Shown here in pieces: positions 27,187 to 35,930 of a stretch of DNA of 64,000 nt (positions are counted from its first letter, which is position 1; each line of letters opens with the position of its first letter). Made by a program: the position numbers and the translations under genes. The stretch comes from Ruegeria pomeroyi (lineage in GTDB: Bacteria; Pseudomonadota; Alphaproteobacteria; Rhodobacterales; Rhodobacteraceae). The stretch spans positions 2,852,001 to 2,916,000 of the forward strand of contig NZ_JAGQAG010000001.1 of assembly GCF_021405525.1 (NCBI RefSeq), written 5' to 3'. The notes under the pieces were generated by a model. It was not told the DNA's origin. It searched no databases and worked only from the letters and a program-made list of their open reading frames with translations.

Positions 27187-27261
27187 GTTGCCCGACGCCG
27201 GGCACGGCTTTGTTGCCCGACGCCGGGCACGGTTTCGTTGCCCGCTGGCGGGCAGGTGATC
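27187..27261. repeat. Three tandem 25-bp repeats, each containing a GC palindrome
   Basis: Units start at 27187, 27212 and 27237. The first two are GTTGCCCGACGCCGGGCACG plus five bases and are almost identical; the third keeps GTTGCCCG...CGGGCA. Each carries a self-complementary GCCCGxCGCCGGGC-type hairpin. They lie between the terminator and cobQ. Confidence 0.75.
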
Positions 27262-27362
27262 GTTGCTTTCATCCGCGCCGCAACCCGCCCGCGACCTGCC
27301 GCGCGGGGACTATCCAGCGGACCCGGAATCGGGTCATCTGAGCCAAACGGAAAGGGCCGCGC

Positions 27363-28820
27363 ATGGTTCGGGCGATCATGATCCAGGGCACCGGCAGCAA
27401 TGTCGGCAAGTCGATGCTGGTGGCGGGGCTGGCCCGCGCGTTCACGCGGCGCGGGCTGCGGGTGGCGCCGTTCAAGCCGCAGAACATGTCCAACAATGCC
27501 GCCGCCACCGAAAACGGTGGCGAGATCGGGCGCGCGCAGGCGCTTCAGGCCCGCGCCGCGCGACGGGCGACCCATACCGACATGAACCCGGTCCTGCTGA
27601 AACCCGAGACCGATACCGGCGCCCAGATCGTGGTTCAGGGCAAGCGCGCGGGCACCATGCGCGCGGGCGATTACCGCAAGAACAAGGCGCATCTACTTGA
27701 AAAGGCACTGGAAAGTTTTGACCGGCTTTGCGGCGATGCCGATCTGGTGCTGGTCGAGGGTGCCGGCAGCCCGGCCGAGACCAACCTGCGCGCGGGCGAC
27801 ATTGCCAATATGGGTTTTGCCTGCGCGGCGGGGGTGCCCGTGGTGCTGGTCGGCGACATTCATCGCGGCGGTGTGATTGCCCAGATCGTCGGCACCCGGG
27901 CGGTGCTGGAGCCGGGCGACCTGGCGCAAATCCGCGGCTTTGCGGTGAATCGCTTCAAGGGCGACATCGCGCTGTTTGACGAGGGCCGCGACGACATCGC
28001 CCGGCGCACCGGCTGGCCCTGCCTTGGCGTGGTGCCCTGGTTCAACGACGCCTGGCGCCTGCCTGCCGAGGACATGATGGACATTCGCTCGGCCCCGGGT
28101 GGCGCCTGCAAGGTGGTGGTGCCGCAACTGGAGCGGATGGCGAATTTCGACGATCTCGACCCGCTGGCAGCCGAGCCGGGGGTCAATGTGGAGATCGTGC
28201 CGGCGGGCCGCCCCCTGCCCGGCGATGCCGATCTGGTCCTGTTACCCGGCAGCAAGTCCACCGTGGGCGACCTGGCCTATTTCCGCGCCCAGGGCTGGGA
28301 TATCGACCTCTACGCCCATGTGCGGCGTGGCGGGCATGTGCTGGGCCTGTGCGGCGGCTATCAAATGCTGGGACAGAGCATCGACGACCCCGACGGGATC
28401 GAGGGCCATCCGGGCCGGACCGAGGGGTTGGGCCTGCTCGACGTGCACACGGTGATGACCGGCGACAAGCAGGTCACCCTACGCCATGCCACCGCCCTGC
28501 CCGACCGCGAACCGGTCACCGGATACGAAATCCATATCGGTCGCACCGATGGTGCGGATTGCGCTCGTGCCTGGCTTGAGATCGACGGCAGGCCCGAAGG
28601 GGCCGCCTCGCCCAACGGGCGCATTCGCGGCAGCTATCTGCACGGGCTGTTCGCCTCGGACGCATTCCGCGCCCGCTATTTGGGCGAGTTGGGACACGAG
28701 GCTCTTGTGGGCTATGAGGACGGGGTCGAACAGGTGCTGGATGCGCTGGCTGAGCATATAGAGGCCCATATGGACCTCGATATGCTCTTGTCCCTGGCAG
28801 AACCGCCTCAGCGGCGCTGA
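27363..28820 (+). CDS. cobQ: Adenosylcobyric acid synthase
   Basis: CobQ amidates four carboxyl side chains of adenosylcobyrinic diamide with glutamine and ATP in B12 synthesis. The 485-aa protein has the dethiobiotin-synthetase-like N-terminus with P-loop [44 protein letters not shown] is a CobQ signature. The C-terminal class I glutaminase domain has the catalytic Cys in [11 protein letters not shown] and His in GSYLHGLF. No other cob gene is adjacent, and I find no cobalamin riboswitch in the 100 bp upstream. The stop abuts the stop of the convergent PopZ-like gene with no gap. Confidence 0.94.
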   Translation: MVRAIMIQGTGSNVGKSMLVAGLARAFTRRGLRVAPFKPQNMSNNAAATENGGEIGRAQALQARAARRATHTDMNPVLLKPETDTGAQIVVQGKRAGTMRAGDYRKNKAHLLEKALESFDRLCGDADLVLVEGAGSPAETNLRAGDIANMGFACAAGVPVVLVGDIHRGGVIAQIVGTRAVLEPGDLAQIRGFAVNRFKGDIALFDEGRDDIARRTGWPCLGVVPWFNDAWRLPAEDMMDIRSAPGGACKVVVPQLERMANFDDLDPLAAEPGVNVEIVPAGRPLPGDADLVLLPGSKSTVGDLAYFRAQGWDIDLYAHVRRGGHVLGLCGGYQMLGQSIDDPDGIEGHPGRTEGLGLLDVHTVMTGDKQVTLRHATALPDREPVTGYEIHIGRTDGADCARAWLEIDGRPEGAASPNGRIRGSYLHGLFASDAFRARYLGELGHEALVGYEDGVEQVLDALAEHIEAHMDLDMLLSLAEPPQRR

Positions 28821-29729
28821 TCAGTCAAGTTCCTGTGCAGTCAGCGCCCGGTGGATCTCGCGTCGGACCAGCTTGCGCACGTTGCGAGTGATTCGCTCCC
28901 CCAAGGCTCCCTGCAATTCCTCGCGCACAATATCGGCCACCAGTTCGCGCAGGCTGTCTTCATCCAGAAACGCTTCGTCTGGCGACAGGATCGACGAGTC
29001 CTCTACCACATCCCCCTCAGGATCCGCAGTGGCGTGGACACCAGGAGCGAAATCCTCGTCCTGTGGGGCGTGATCCTGCCAAGTCATCGCCTCGACGCTC
29101 GTGCCCGAATAGGCATCCGCGCTCAGGCCATCTGGCTCCCAATCTTCCTCGGCCTGGCTGATCATGGTTTCTAGGACCTCGATCCGCGCAGTCAGGCTCT
29201 CTTCGGTCAGAACATCTTCGCCGCTATCCTGTTCTGCAACGGAAAACGCATCGGTCTCCTGGAACACAGTCTCCAGGTGGTGGTCAGCCACTTCGGCGTC
29301 GGGTAGTTCGAAGACGCTTCCACCCTCGGAACCGCGGGCCTCCATCTCTGGGTCTGCATTCTCGGCCAGTGTCTCGGGCGCGAGTGCGTCCGGCGCCGCT
29401 TCTTCGTCTGTCTCCGGCTCTTCAGCCGTGCCTGCCTCGGCAGGCATTTGGCCCGCGGCGGTGGCAGCTGAATACAGGGTCGCCTCTGGATCGGTCCAAG
29501 GTGCGTGATCAGCCCGGTCAACAGTCGTTTCTGGCTCGGATAGAGTTGCGTTTTCGGTCGGCTCGACTGTTTCCGCAACCCTCAATGCCGGGGTCAGCAC
29601 CAGCTTGCCCGGTTTCGGAGCACTCGACGGCACCTCGGGCCGCGCCGCTGCACGCCCCTCTTCGCTTACCAACCGCCGGATCGAAGACAGGACATCTTCG
29701 ATCTCTACGTTCTTTGCAGGATCAGACAT
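28821..29729 (-). CDS. Acidic PopZ-like protein
   Basis: A 302-aa protein with a conserved N-terminal helix (VEIEDVLSSIRRLVSEEGR), a long acidic Glu/Asp/Pro/Ala-rich low-complexity middle (about 40-245) and a conserved C-terminal helical module (LDEDSLRELVADIVREELQGALGERITRNVRKLVRREIHRAL). This helix-acidic linker-oligomerisation layout matches the alphaproteobacterial polar organiser PopZ/DUF2497, although the C-terminal sequence is not a clear match. A pole-organising scaffold is a reasonable hypothesis. It lies 75 bp downstream of tolC on the same strand. Confidence 0.5.
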   Translation of the reverse strand: MSDPAKNVEIEDVLSSIRRLVSEEGRAAARPEVPSSAPKPGKLVLTPALRVAETVEPTENATLSEPETTVDRADHAPWTDPEATLYSAATAAGQMPAEAGTAEEPETDEEAAPDALAPETLAENADPEMEARGSEGGSVFELPDAEVADHHLETVFQETDAFSVAEQDSGEDVLTEESLTARIEVLETMISQAEEDWEPDGLSADAYSGTSVEAMTWQDHAPQDEDFAPGVHATADPEGDVVEDSSILSPDEAFLDEDSLRELVADIVREELQGALGERITRNVRKLVRREIHRALTAQELD

Positions 29730-29804
29730 TTGGTATTACCACTCTTGGCCTCGACCAGGAGTGTAGCGAAATTCCGCTGCTCCGACAACAGACGGTGCGA
29801 ATTG

Positions 29805-31223
29805 TCACTTCTTGCCCAGTGCCTCGAGCACACGATCCAGATCGCGGCTACGTTTCGAGATCGCTGCAGGCGCGTCCTTGACCATGTTGTAATAGAGAGT
29901 CGGGTCATAGATTTGCACGGCCAGGCCCAGCCGTTCGGCGGTCAGCAGGCCCTGCGAGGCCAACAGTTGATAGGCCGCCAGCGAGCGTTCAGTCCGGGCC
30001 GAAACACGGGCCAATTGCGCATCAAGCAGGTCCTGCTCGGCGGTCAGGACGTCCAGCGTGGTACGAGCACCCAAGGTTGCTTCTTCGCGGATACCGTCGA
30101 AGGCGACCTGTGCGGCGCGCACCCGCTCGTCCGAAGCGGTAAGGCTTGCATCGGCGGTCTGATAGCGCACATAGGCGTCGCTCACATCTTGGGTAACGTC
30201 GCGCTGCACATTCAGGAGGTTGGCACGCGAAGCGTCGCGCTGCGCCATAACACGACGCACAGTGGCGGCTAAACGCCCACCGGCATAAAGCGGCTGCGAG
30301 TAGATCATCCGCGCGGTTGCGGATTCGTTGAAATTGCTGCCTCCGAAATCGTCGGTCAGGCCGAGATCCGCCTGGAAGCGGACGTTGGGGCCAAGATTCG
30401 CCCGCTGTTGTTCGATGCCCAGTTCTAGCGCCCGCACCTGATGCTGCGCCGAAAGCAACGCGGGGTGATTGCGCAAGGCCAGCGCCACCGCATCCTCCTC
30501 GCTCCGAGGCAGCCCCGGCATCGACGGCTGTCCAGCGGTGCGACCTGGATGGCGCCCCACCGCATTGATATATTCGGCATGTGCGGTTGTCAGTGCGCCA
30601 TTGGCATCGGCCAGATTGGCCCGGGCGTTGGCCAAACGCGACTGCGACAAAGCGACGTCCGTGCGGGTGACTTCACCAACTTCGAACCGATCCTCCGAAG
30701 CACGCAGTTCCTCACCGAGAAGACGCACGTTGTTCTGGCGGATACCAACTGCTTCCTCCTGCAGCAATACGCTCAGATAGGCAGTGACAGCGCGCAGCAG
30801 AATTTGTTGTTCGACCTGTACCAGCGATTGACGTGTGGACAGTACCGTTTCCTGCGCCGCCTGCTTTCCCAGCCGCGCCGCACCGCCGTCATAGATCAGC
30901 TGGTTCAACTCCAACCCGGTAAAGAATGTGTCGGGCGAACTGCTGGTCGAAGTCAGTCCGTTGCCGGATTTGGTGTAGTCGCTTTGGATCCGGGCAGTCC
31001 AGTTAACGATCGGCCGCAAAGCGGATAGGGCAATGGCAACGTCTTCGTCTGCTGCCCTGAGCAATGCGCGGTTCTGTTCCAGAAGGCCACTGGAATTATA
31101 GGCCCCGATCAACGCATCGGCGAGATTGTCTGCAACCGCCGGCCGAGGAGCAGTGGCGAGGACTGCCACACTCGCAGCTAACGCTGCCATCTTCGACAGT
31201 CGTCCCGTAAATGTCCGCAACAT
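29805..31223 (-). CDS. tolC: TolC-family outer-membrane efflux protein
   Basis: A 472-aa outer-membrane channel. Signal peptide about residues 1-31 (cleaved near AVA-DN). Two repeated OEP domains each contribute long helices: NSSGLLEQNRALLRAADEDVAIALSALRP in the first, NHPALLSAQHQVRALELGIEQQRANLGPNVRF in the second. TolC serves tripartite pumps and type I secretion. ATG 31223 has AGGCAGGA upstream. The pcm gene precedes it on the same strand by 97 bp, the usual pcm-tolC order of alphaproteobacteria. No pump gene is next to it, so it is likely the general TolC. Confidence 0.92.
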   Translation of the reverse strand: MLRTFTGRLSKMAALAASVAVLATAPRPAVADNLADALIGAYNSSGLLEQNRALLRAADEDVAIALSALRPIVNWTARIQSDYTKSGNGLTSTSSSPDTFFTGLELNQLIYDGGAARLGKQAAQETVLSTRQSLVQVEQQILLRAVTAYLSVLLQEEAVGIRQNNVRLLGEELRASEDRFEVGEVTRTDVALSQSRLANARANLADANGALTTAHAEYINAVGRHPGRTAGQPSMPGLPRSEEDAVALALRNHPALLSAQHQVRALELGIEQQRANLGPNVRFQADLGLTDDFGGSNFNESATARMIYSQPLYAGGRLAATVRRVMAQRDASRANLLNVQRDVTQDVSDAYVRYQTADASLTASDERVRAAQVAFDGIREEATLGARTTLDVLTAEQDLLDAQLARVSARTERSLAAYQLLASQGLLTAERLGLAVQIYDPTLYYNMVKDAPAAISKRSRDLDRVLEALGKK

Positions 31224-31320
31224 ATTTTCCTGCCTCCAAATGCTCAAATCAGTTTTTGCCCTCTCGCAGAAGACGCTCTTAGACCCGCAAACGCAAGCGT
31301 GCTCATTGCGTCGCGCCTGC

Positions 31321-31974
31321 TCAAAGGCTGAACGCGCGTTCTCGCTCGAATCCCGGCAGGACCGGGGCCGTTGCGTTGAAAGCCTGCCGCCAAGACAGTC
31401 CGGAGGCGGATTTGCGCCCGATCCGAACCGTACCCAAGGCACCTTCCATGAAAACCGCGACAATTCGCCCGCCTTCTTTCAGTTGATCCGTCAGCACGTC
31501 CGGTACCTGCTCAACCCCACCCTGGATCAGGATCACGTCATAAGGGCCATGTTCGGCTGCGCCTTGAGCCAATACACCGTGATGCAGCACGGCGTTGTCC
31601 GCACCGCTATCCATCAGCAGAGTCTGCGCCTCTTCGGCTAGTTCCGTGACCTCTTCGACGGCGACAACCAGTTCTGCCATCCGCGCGGCAAGCGCCGCCG
31701 AATAGCCCAGCCCCGAACCCACATCCATAACCACCTCATCGCTGCCGATCGCGGCGGCATCGAGCATCTTTGCCAGCGTTCGCGGCTCCAACATCGTACG
31801 CCCTTCGCCCAGGTCGACCATCGTATCGGCATAGGCCACATCACGCTGCGCATCGGGAACGAAGACCTCGCGCGGGACGCTTAGCATCGCCTGGATGATG
31901 GGAAACTTGGTAACGTCCGAAGGGCGGACCTGGTTGTCCACCATCATGCGGCGGCGGGTGGCGAAATCGGTCAT
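31321..31974 (-). CDS. pcm: Protein-L-isoaspartate O-methyltransferase
   Basis: PCMT methylates isoaspartyl residues to start their repair. 217 aa; RRRMMVDNQVRPSDVT opens the family, followed by FVPDAQRDVAYADTMVDLGEGRTMLEPRTLAKML, the SAM-binding VVMDVGSGLGYSAALAARMAELVVAVE and YDVILIQGGVEQVP. ATG 31974 is the only start that begins the conserved MTDFATRRRMMVDNQ region. It sits upstream of tolC. Confidence 0.9.
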   Translation of the reverse strand: MTDFATRRRMMVDNQVRPSDVTKFPIIQAMLSVPREVFVPDAQRDVAYADTMVDLGEGRTMLEPRTLAKMLDAAAIGSDEVVMDVGSGLGYSAALAARMAELVVAVEEVTELAEEAQTLLMDSGADNAVLHHGVLAQGAAEHGPYDVILIQGGVEQVPDVLTDQLKEGGRIVAVFMEGALGTVRIGRKSASGLSWRQAFNATAPVLPGFERERAFSL

Positions 31975-32258
31975 GGTCTGGCTCACTTGTAGATCGCTTA
32001 CCGGCTTTTGCCACAACCATACCGCCCCGGCAACGTCCCATCGCGGCAAAACCGGCTTGGGTGGCCCGAATGCCCGGCGAGAATTGACGCAGAGACCGCG
32101 CATGCGGACCGGCGAGGTCTGCGCACCCGCAGCGTATGCAGGCGACCAGGGCGCGAATGAAAGTGAAGCGGGCGCAAAATCAATACGGCAGCGGTCTTGC
32201 GCTTCACGCTTGCCAATGCTAGATCGCCGCTACACCGCAAGGGCTTATGCCCTGCCGA

Positions 32259-32332
32259 GGCGAGTTGGCGGAGTGGTGACGCAGCGGATTGCAAATCCGT
32301 GTACACCGGTTCGATTCCGGTACTCGCCTCCA
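32259..32332 (+). tRNA. tRNA-Cys (GCA)
   Basis: The 74-nt sequence folds as a cloverleaf. Acceptor GGCGAGT (32259-32265) pairs with ACTCGCC; anticodon loop TTGCAAA gives GCA; the T-arm is ACCGG-TTCGATT-CCGGT; discriminator is T as expected for tRNA-Cys; CCA is encoded. The 3' half from 32289 is the left copy of a 44-bp direct repeat, so this tRNA is the integration target of the adjoining island and is regenerated intact by it. Confidence 0.97.
32289..32332. other. attL: 44-bp direct repeat in tRNA-Cys
   Basis: Identical over 44 bp to 37905-37948. It spans the anticodon loop to the CCA end of tRNA-Cys, the standard core for tyrosine-recombinase islands that use tRNA genes. Confidence 0.93.
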
Positions 32333-32380
32333 CACAAAATCAATGACTTAGACGCTTGCAGTGTTTGACCGTCCATCGCG

Positions 32381-32417
32381 GTCTAAACAAACGTCTAAAC
32401 ATTCCGTTTTTGTTCCG
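32381..32417. promoter_or_regulatory. Left putative integrase arm sites
   Basis: GTCTAAACA occurs at 32381-32389 and 32393-32401. The second extends to TCTAAACATTC (32394-32404), and TGTTCCG follows at 32411-32417. The same bipartite block with the same 17-bp offset stands near the right end (37823-37846). It overlaps the integrase stop codon. Confidence 0.5.
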
Positions 32418-33405
32418 TTCTCTTTTGCTGTGCCTGAATGGCCCTGATCTTCTGTCGAACCTTCTTGGTGTAGTGCAGAACCATGGCCGGACTCTGGCCC
32501 GTCACAGCTGCGACCAGGTCGTCGCTGCATCCAGCTTCGACCAGCTCACAGGCCGCGTTGTAGCGCCAACTGTGGATGTCGTAATCGACAGCGCCGATGC
32601 GCTCTCTGACGTTCCTTACCGCCTGCGATGCGCCACGATAGGACCAGCGGTTAGTTCCGCGCTCATTGGTCAGGATAAACACCGAATGCCGACTTGCAGC
32701 GCCAAGGGCTGCGTGCAGCTCTGGCAGAATTGGCACCCAGAGTTCCTTGCCGGTCTTATTCTGCCGAATGACAAACGCACCGTCCTGAATATCGGACCAG
32801 CGCATTTCCAGCACGTCCCCGATCCTCTGCCCTGTACCGACGCACAGCTCCATCACCAGCCGTTCTCTGGTGCCGAGAGGGCAATCCGCCCGATAGGCGT
32901 CCAGCAGCTCCAGCGGCCATGGCTCTCGCTCTGATTTCTCGGTCTTCAACTCGGGAACGCCCTTAGCGGGGTTTGTCTCCCGCCAACCGAGATCGACGCA
33001 GTACTCCATCAGCACACGGAGAACCCGCAATGAGTAGTTTGCGAAGTAAGCCTTCTCGGCGTTTGCATCTCGCAACCGGATCACATCCTTGCGCTTCATT
33101 GCCGCCGGGTTGGCGTCGCCCATAATCGACTTGAAGAAATCGAGATACTTGTCGTAGTCGAGCGCGGTACGCGGCTTCAGCCGCTTGTACTTGGGCGACC
33201 TGCGATAATGGTCAACCAAAGCAGAGAAGTTGCGCGATACAACTCGCGGCGCCTGCCTCTCGCCCGACAGAATGTCCGCGTATTCTTTCCAAAACCCCGG
33301 TGTCCCGAATTCATTCTGAAACTTGCGGGACGGCCAGCCACGCCGTTGAAAGTAGATGCCGTTTCTTTGGCGATAGACATGCTTGGGAAGCTCACGCTTT
33401 GCCAT
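32395..33405 (-). CDS. Tyrosine recombinase (phage-type integrase)
   Basis: A 336-aa site-specific recombinase. The N-terminal arm/core-binding part is about residues 1-160, the catalytic domain about 165-320. Catalytic residues read as Arg194 (TGQRIGDVLEMRW), a Lys near 217-220 (QNKTGKELWVPI), His278 and Arg281 (DIHSWRYNAA), Gln304 in place of the usual His/Trp (TGQSPAMVLHY), and nucleophile Tyr312. It points toward and lies next to the tRNA-Cys attL and should catalyse integration and excision. ATG 33405 starts MAKRELPKHVYRQRNG, a common opening of this family. The start lies inside the 57-aa upstream gene. Confidence 0.93.
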   Translation of the reverse strand: MAKRELPKHVYRQRNGIYFQRRGWPSRKFQNEFGTPGFWKEYADILSGERQAPRVVSRNFSALVDHYRRSPKYKRLKPRTALDYDKYLDFFKSIMGDANPAAMKRKDVIRLRDANAEKAYFANYSLRVLRVLMEYCVDLGWRETNPAKGVPELKTEKSEREPWPLELLDAYRADCPLGTRERLVMELCVGTGQRIGDVLEMRWSDIQDGAFVIRQNKTGKELWVPILPELHAALGAASRHSVFILTNERGTNRWSYRGASQAVRNVRERIGAVDYDIHSWRYNAACELVEAGCSDDLVAAVTGQSPAMVLHYTKKVRQKIRAIQAQQKRTEQKRNV

Positions 33406-33565
33406 GACGCATCTCCAGTTTGTCGAACTCGTCAATGGTCTCGCCGCTGGAGAGCAAAATCTCGATCCTGCGGCCTGCGACCGCGACACAGCTGACCGAC
33501 TTACCCGCCTTCTCCAAGGCACTGAGCAAACTGAGTGCCTTTTTCTCAATTGTTCCCAACGACAT
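33392..33565 (-). CDS. 57-aa protein overlapping the integrase start
   Basis: The frame ATG 33565 to TGA 33392 encodes 57 residues: MSLGTIEKKALSLLSALEKA, then GKSVSCVAVAGRRIEILLSS, then GETIDEFDKLEMRHGKA. A perfect AAGGAG stands six bases before the ATG. It overlaps the integrase gene by 14 bp in another frame, so integrase translation is probably coupled to it. The predicted form is a helix, two beta strands and a helix. It has no clear excisionase helix-turn-helix motif. Candidates are an excisionase/directionality factor or an integrase partner. Confidence 0.72.
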   Translation of the reverse strand: MSLGTIEKKALSLLSALEKAGKSVSCVAVAGRRIEILLSSGETIDEFDKLEMRHGKA

Positions 33566-34208
33566 CGCCAGCTCCTTAACCCTTGAGTTCGCGCAGCCAG
33601 GTGGCTGAATGAGGCCTCGTCCTCATGCAAACTGCTTGTGGGTCTGAGTCTAGAAACGCGATTCTGGCCAAGCAACTGAACTTTTTTGGCCCTGTCACTA
33701 ACTGCATATACCGCTTGAAACAATTCGTGATCGAAAACGGCACTCTTTGTAACGTTCCAGCAATTCTGCCCCCGCTGGAAACGCGCTGGTCAGAATTGCT
33801 GTCACTAACTGCATATCCCAACAAGTAATGTATGCATGAGGTGGCCCGCCCCGCTCCTCCTCCAATATTTGAAGTCTCCGGAGGAACGAGGCTGCGTTGC
33901 GGCTGGGCTCGCAGGTCAGAGCGACTGTAAGCCAGATGCGCAGACGCGCTACAGCGCCCGTCAGAGCGGCGCTAGTATGGCCGTGCTAGAGGAGGCCCGC
34001 GGATTTGTTCCGCCGCCCCTCTAGGGCACCGTCTAAACGGCTCTCCGCACAATTTTGCTTTGGGCGGATTTCGGTCATTCGCTGCAGGGGCGAAGTCGAG
34101 ACAGTCTGTGTGAAAACTACTTGCACCTTCTTGAGAGGCAGTAGTTTCCAACGAATGGTCTGCGCGGTATGGTTGTGCAAAGAATGCACTGTGAACGAGG
34201 CTGGCAGA
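33566..34208. promoter_or_regulatory. Divergent control region of the island
   Basis: This 640-bp stretch without a convincing gene lies between the integrase unit and the cargo. It holds an 18-bp direct repeat CTGTCACTAACTGCATAT (33692-33709 and 33799-33816). An 11-bp inverted repeat CAGCAATTCTG/CAGAATTGCTG (33758-33768, 33791-33801) and a nested TTCCAG/CTGGAA pair (33755-33760, 33775-33780) lie between the copies. A hairpin GTGCTAGAGG...CCTCTAGGGCAC is near 33982-34028, and GTCTAAAC at 34032 recalls the arm sites. It is likely to contain promoters, operators or a small RNA. Confidence 0.5.
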
Positions 34209-35930
34209 GTGACTGAAAAAAGCAAATTAGCTCAGCTGATTATCGATGGCCACGCCGCCGGACGCCTTATCCCAACCATTCTCGACTTCGAATACAAAGA
34301 CAGAAAACGTGAACTAGGCGGTTTCTTGGCTGATCTGCACAACTCGGGTGAAATCGCTCTGCTCTCGGACGCCAACCTGGAAGCCATACGACAGCTTGAG
34401 CACAATGACTTCTGGATGATGTTCGGCGTCTTGTCTGACGCAATTGAGCACGTAGTGGATGATTACCCTGCTGTGCAGCAGTTTGCTGAGTGTTTGGTCG
34501 AGAGCGCAGGTAACGATGGGGCTTCTAACACACCATCTGTGTCATTCGTTCGTTGGTGCGAAAAACACCCCTCGCAAGCCAGAAAAATTGTAGCAGGTGC
34601 AAAAGACGGTCAAAAGGATTGCCAACGCTCCTGCGTGTTCGCCTTACAAGGCCTCAATGACTTTGGGTGCCTGATAGATTTTATTGAGGACAGTAGAGCA
34701 GAAATCCGATCTATAGGATTTCGCGCCTTAGGAAGGCTCAATTACATGACTTCACAGGATGACCAAACGGGCATAGATGCTTGCCTGTCGGAAATTCAAA
34801 GCCCGTCTTCCGATGATGCGCGCAGTGCTTCTCTTGAGGCCGCTTTTCGCATTTGGGACAACGGAGCGACCAAGGAAAAATATCGGCAAGACGAAGTGAT
34901 AAAGTCTTTTCTCGACAAGCCGACAGATGAAGGCTTGGTGCGCCTATGCGCGATGATTTTCTATCACAAGAATGCACCTACAGAGCAAACTATCAGTGCC
35001 GTATTGAGGAAGTCACAAGGAATATCTACCGGCTTTGAGGCAGCAAGCCACTGGATTAATAGCGCACTAACCCGGAAAGATGAACGCTGGTCGTTCACGG
35101 AGGTGGTCGCGTTCTTGGAAGCCATGGTTCCGCACTTTGAGCAGCCAGCTGAACGCAAGCAGTTTCATAGCTTTTGCGAATGGGTTTGGGAGGAACCTGC
35201 AAACGCGTCATATCTATTCGCTCGATGGCTTAATTCTGGCGACTTTTCCTTGTGCAGCTTCTTGGCCGAGATGGTTAGCGGCGGAGATAAGGGAGCAGCG
35301 CTGACTATCCTGCCGCAAGACCTACCTCCCGAAGCGGTCGATCAAGTCTTTCTAGCCCGAAAATGTATCGGGTTCCTTTGGCTGCATGAGATCACGGCTG
35401 CATCAATTCTGCTCAGTCTAGTGGAACATGGACATCCCAATGCTGTTCCTATGATCGAAGGACTTCTTTGGGAGCCACTTCTGCTTAGCTACTCTAGTGA
35501 GTTAAGGCCTTATCTTGAGCAGCAAGCGTCCAGTGCTTCTCCGATTGTAATGAAGGCGGCTCAAAGCCTGATAGAGCGACACACGGCGTACATCGAAGGA
35601 TTGAAAAAGGCGGAAGAACTCAGTGAACTTGAACCCTCAAATGAGGCGAGGCGGGCAGCGTCGATAAAAGATCACCAGAGGAATACCGATATTCAAAAGC
35701 AAGCTCTGCAAATGTCAGTGCTTGCTAGTCTCGTTCACAACGTGACGATGCTCTACGGACGTAAGAGCTTTACCATGATTACGGACGCAGACGGTCAAAA
35801 GTTTCCTAGCATTAACCCGTTGAGTGAGCACTCCTACAGCTTTGAATTTCCTCGATTGTCCGTGGTTGACCCGGTCGGGTTTAGAGCTCTTCTCACGGTT
35901 TGTAGGGTCGAGCAGAGAAAAGCAAAATGA
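34209..35930 (+). CDS. Island cargo protein 1: large helical (HEAT-like) protein
   Basis: 573 aa from GTG 34209 (GAGG eight bases upstream); ATG 34155 or GTG 34191 are alternatives, but the sequence before 34209 looks non-coding. No family is recognised. The chain is almost wholly helical, with recurrent HEAT/armadillo-like helix pairs such as SRAEIRSIGFRALGRL, PTDEGLVRLCAMIFYH and ASPIVMKAAQSLIERH. A different C-terminal module (about 505-573) has MLYGRKSFTMITDADGQKFPSINPLSEHSYSFEFPRL. No signal peptide, transmembrane segment or nucleotide-binding motif. Its stop overlaps the next start (ATGA), so the two products probably work together. A scaffold or sensor role is inference. Confidence 0.7.
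   Translation: MTEKSKLAQLIIDGHAAGRLIPTILDFEYKDRKRELGGFLADLHNSGEIALLSDANLEAIRQLEHNDFWMMFGVLSDAIEHVVDDYPAVQQFAECLVESAGNDGASNTPSVSFVRWCEKHPSQARKIVAGAKDGQKDCQRSCVFALQGLNDFGCLIDFIEDSRAEIRSIGFRALGRLNYMTSQDDQTGIDACLSEIQSPSSDDARSASLEAAFRIWDNGATKEKYRQDEVIKSFLDKPTDEGLVRLCAMIFYHKNAPTEQTISAVLRKSQGISTGFEAASHWINSALTRKDERWSFTEVVAFLEAMVPHFEQPAERKQFHSFCEWVWEEPANASYLFARWLNSGDFSLCSFLAEMVSGGDKGAALTILPQDLPPEAVDQVFLARKCIGFLWLHEITAASILLSLVEHGHPNAVPMIEGLLWEPLLLSYSSELRPYLEQQASSASPIVMKAAQSLIERHTAYIEGLKKAEELSELEPSNEARRAASIKDHQRNTDIQKQALQMSVLASLVHNVTMLYGRKSFTMITDADGQKFPSINPLSEHSYSFEFPRLSVVDPVGFRALLTVCRVEQRKAK

Noticed and set aside
27187-27261. Possible short CRISPR-like array
   Set aside because: The 25-bp units are contiguous, without spacers, and each unit is itself a palindrome.
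27262-27362. Cobalamin riboswitch before cobQ
   Set aside because: The conserved B12-box-type sequence and the needed leader length are not visible in the 100 bp upstream.
33836-34024. 62-codon open frame in the island control region
   Set aside because: No ribosome-binding site at usual spacing, no coding-like composition, and its end falls in a hairpin. Treated as part of the regulatory region.
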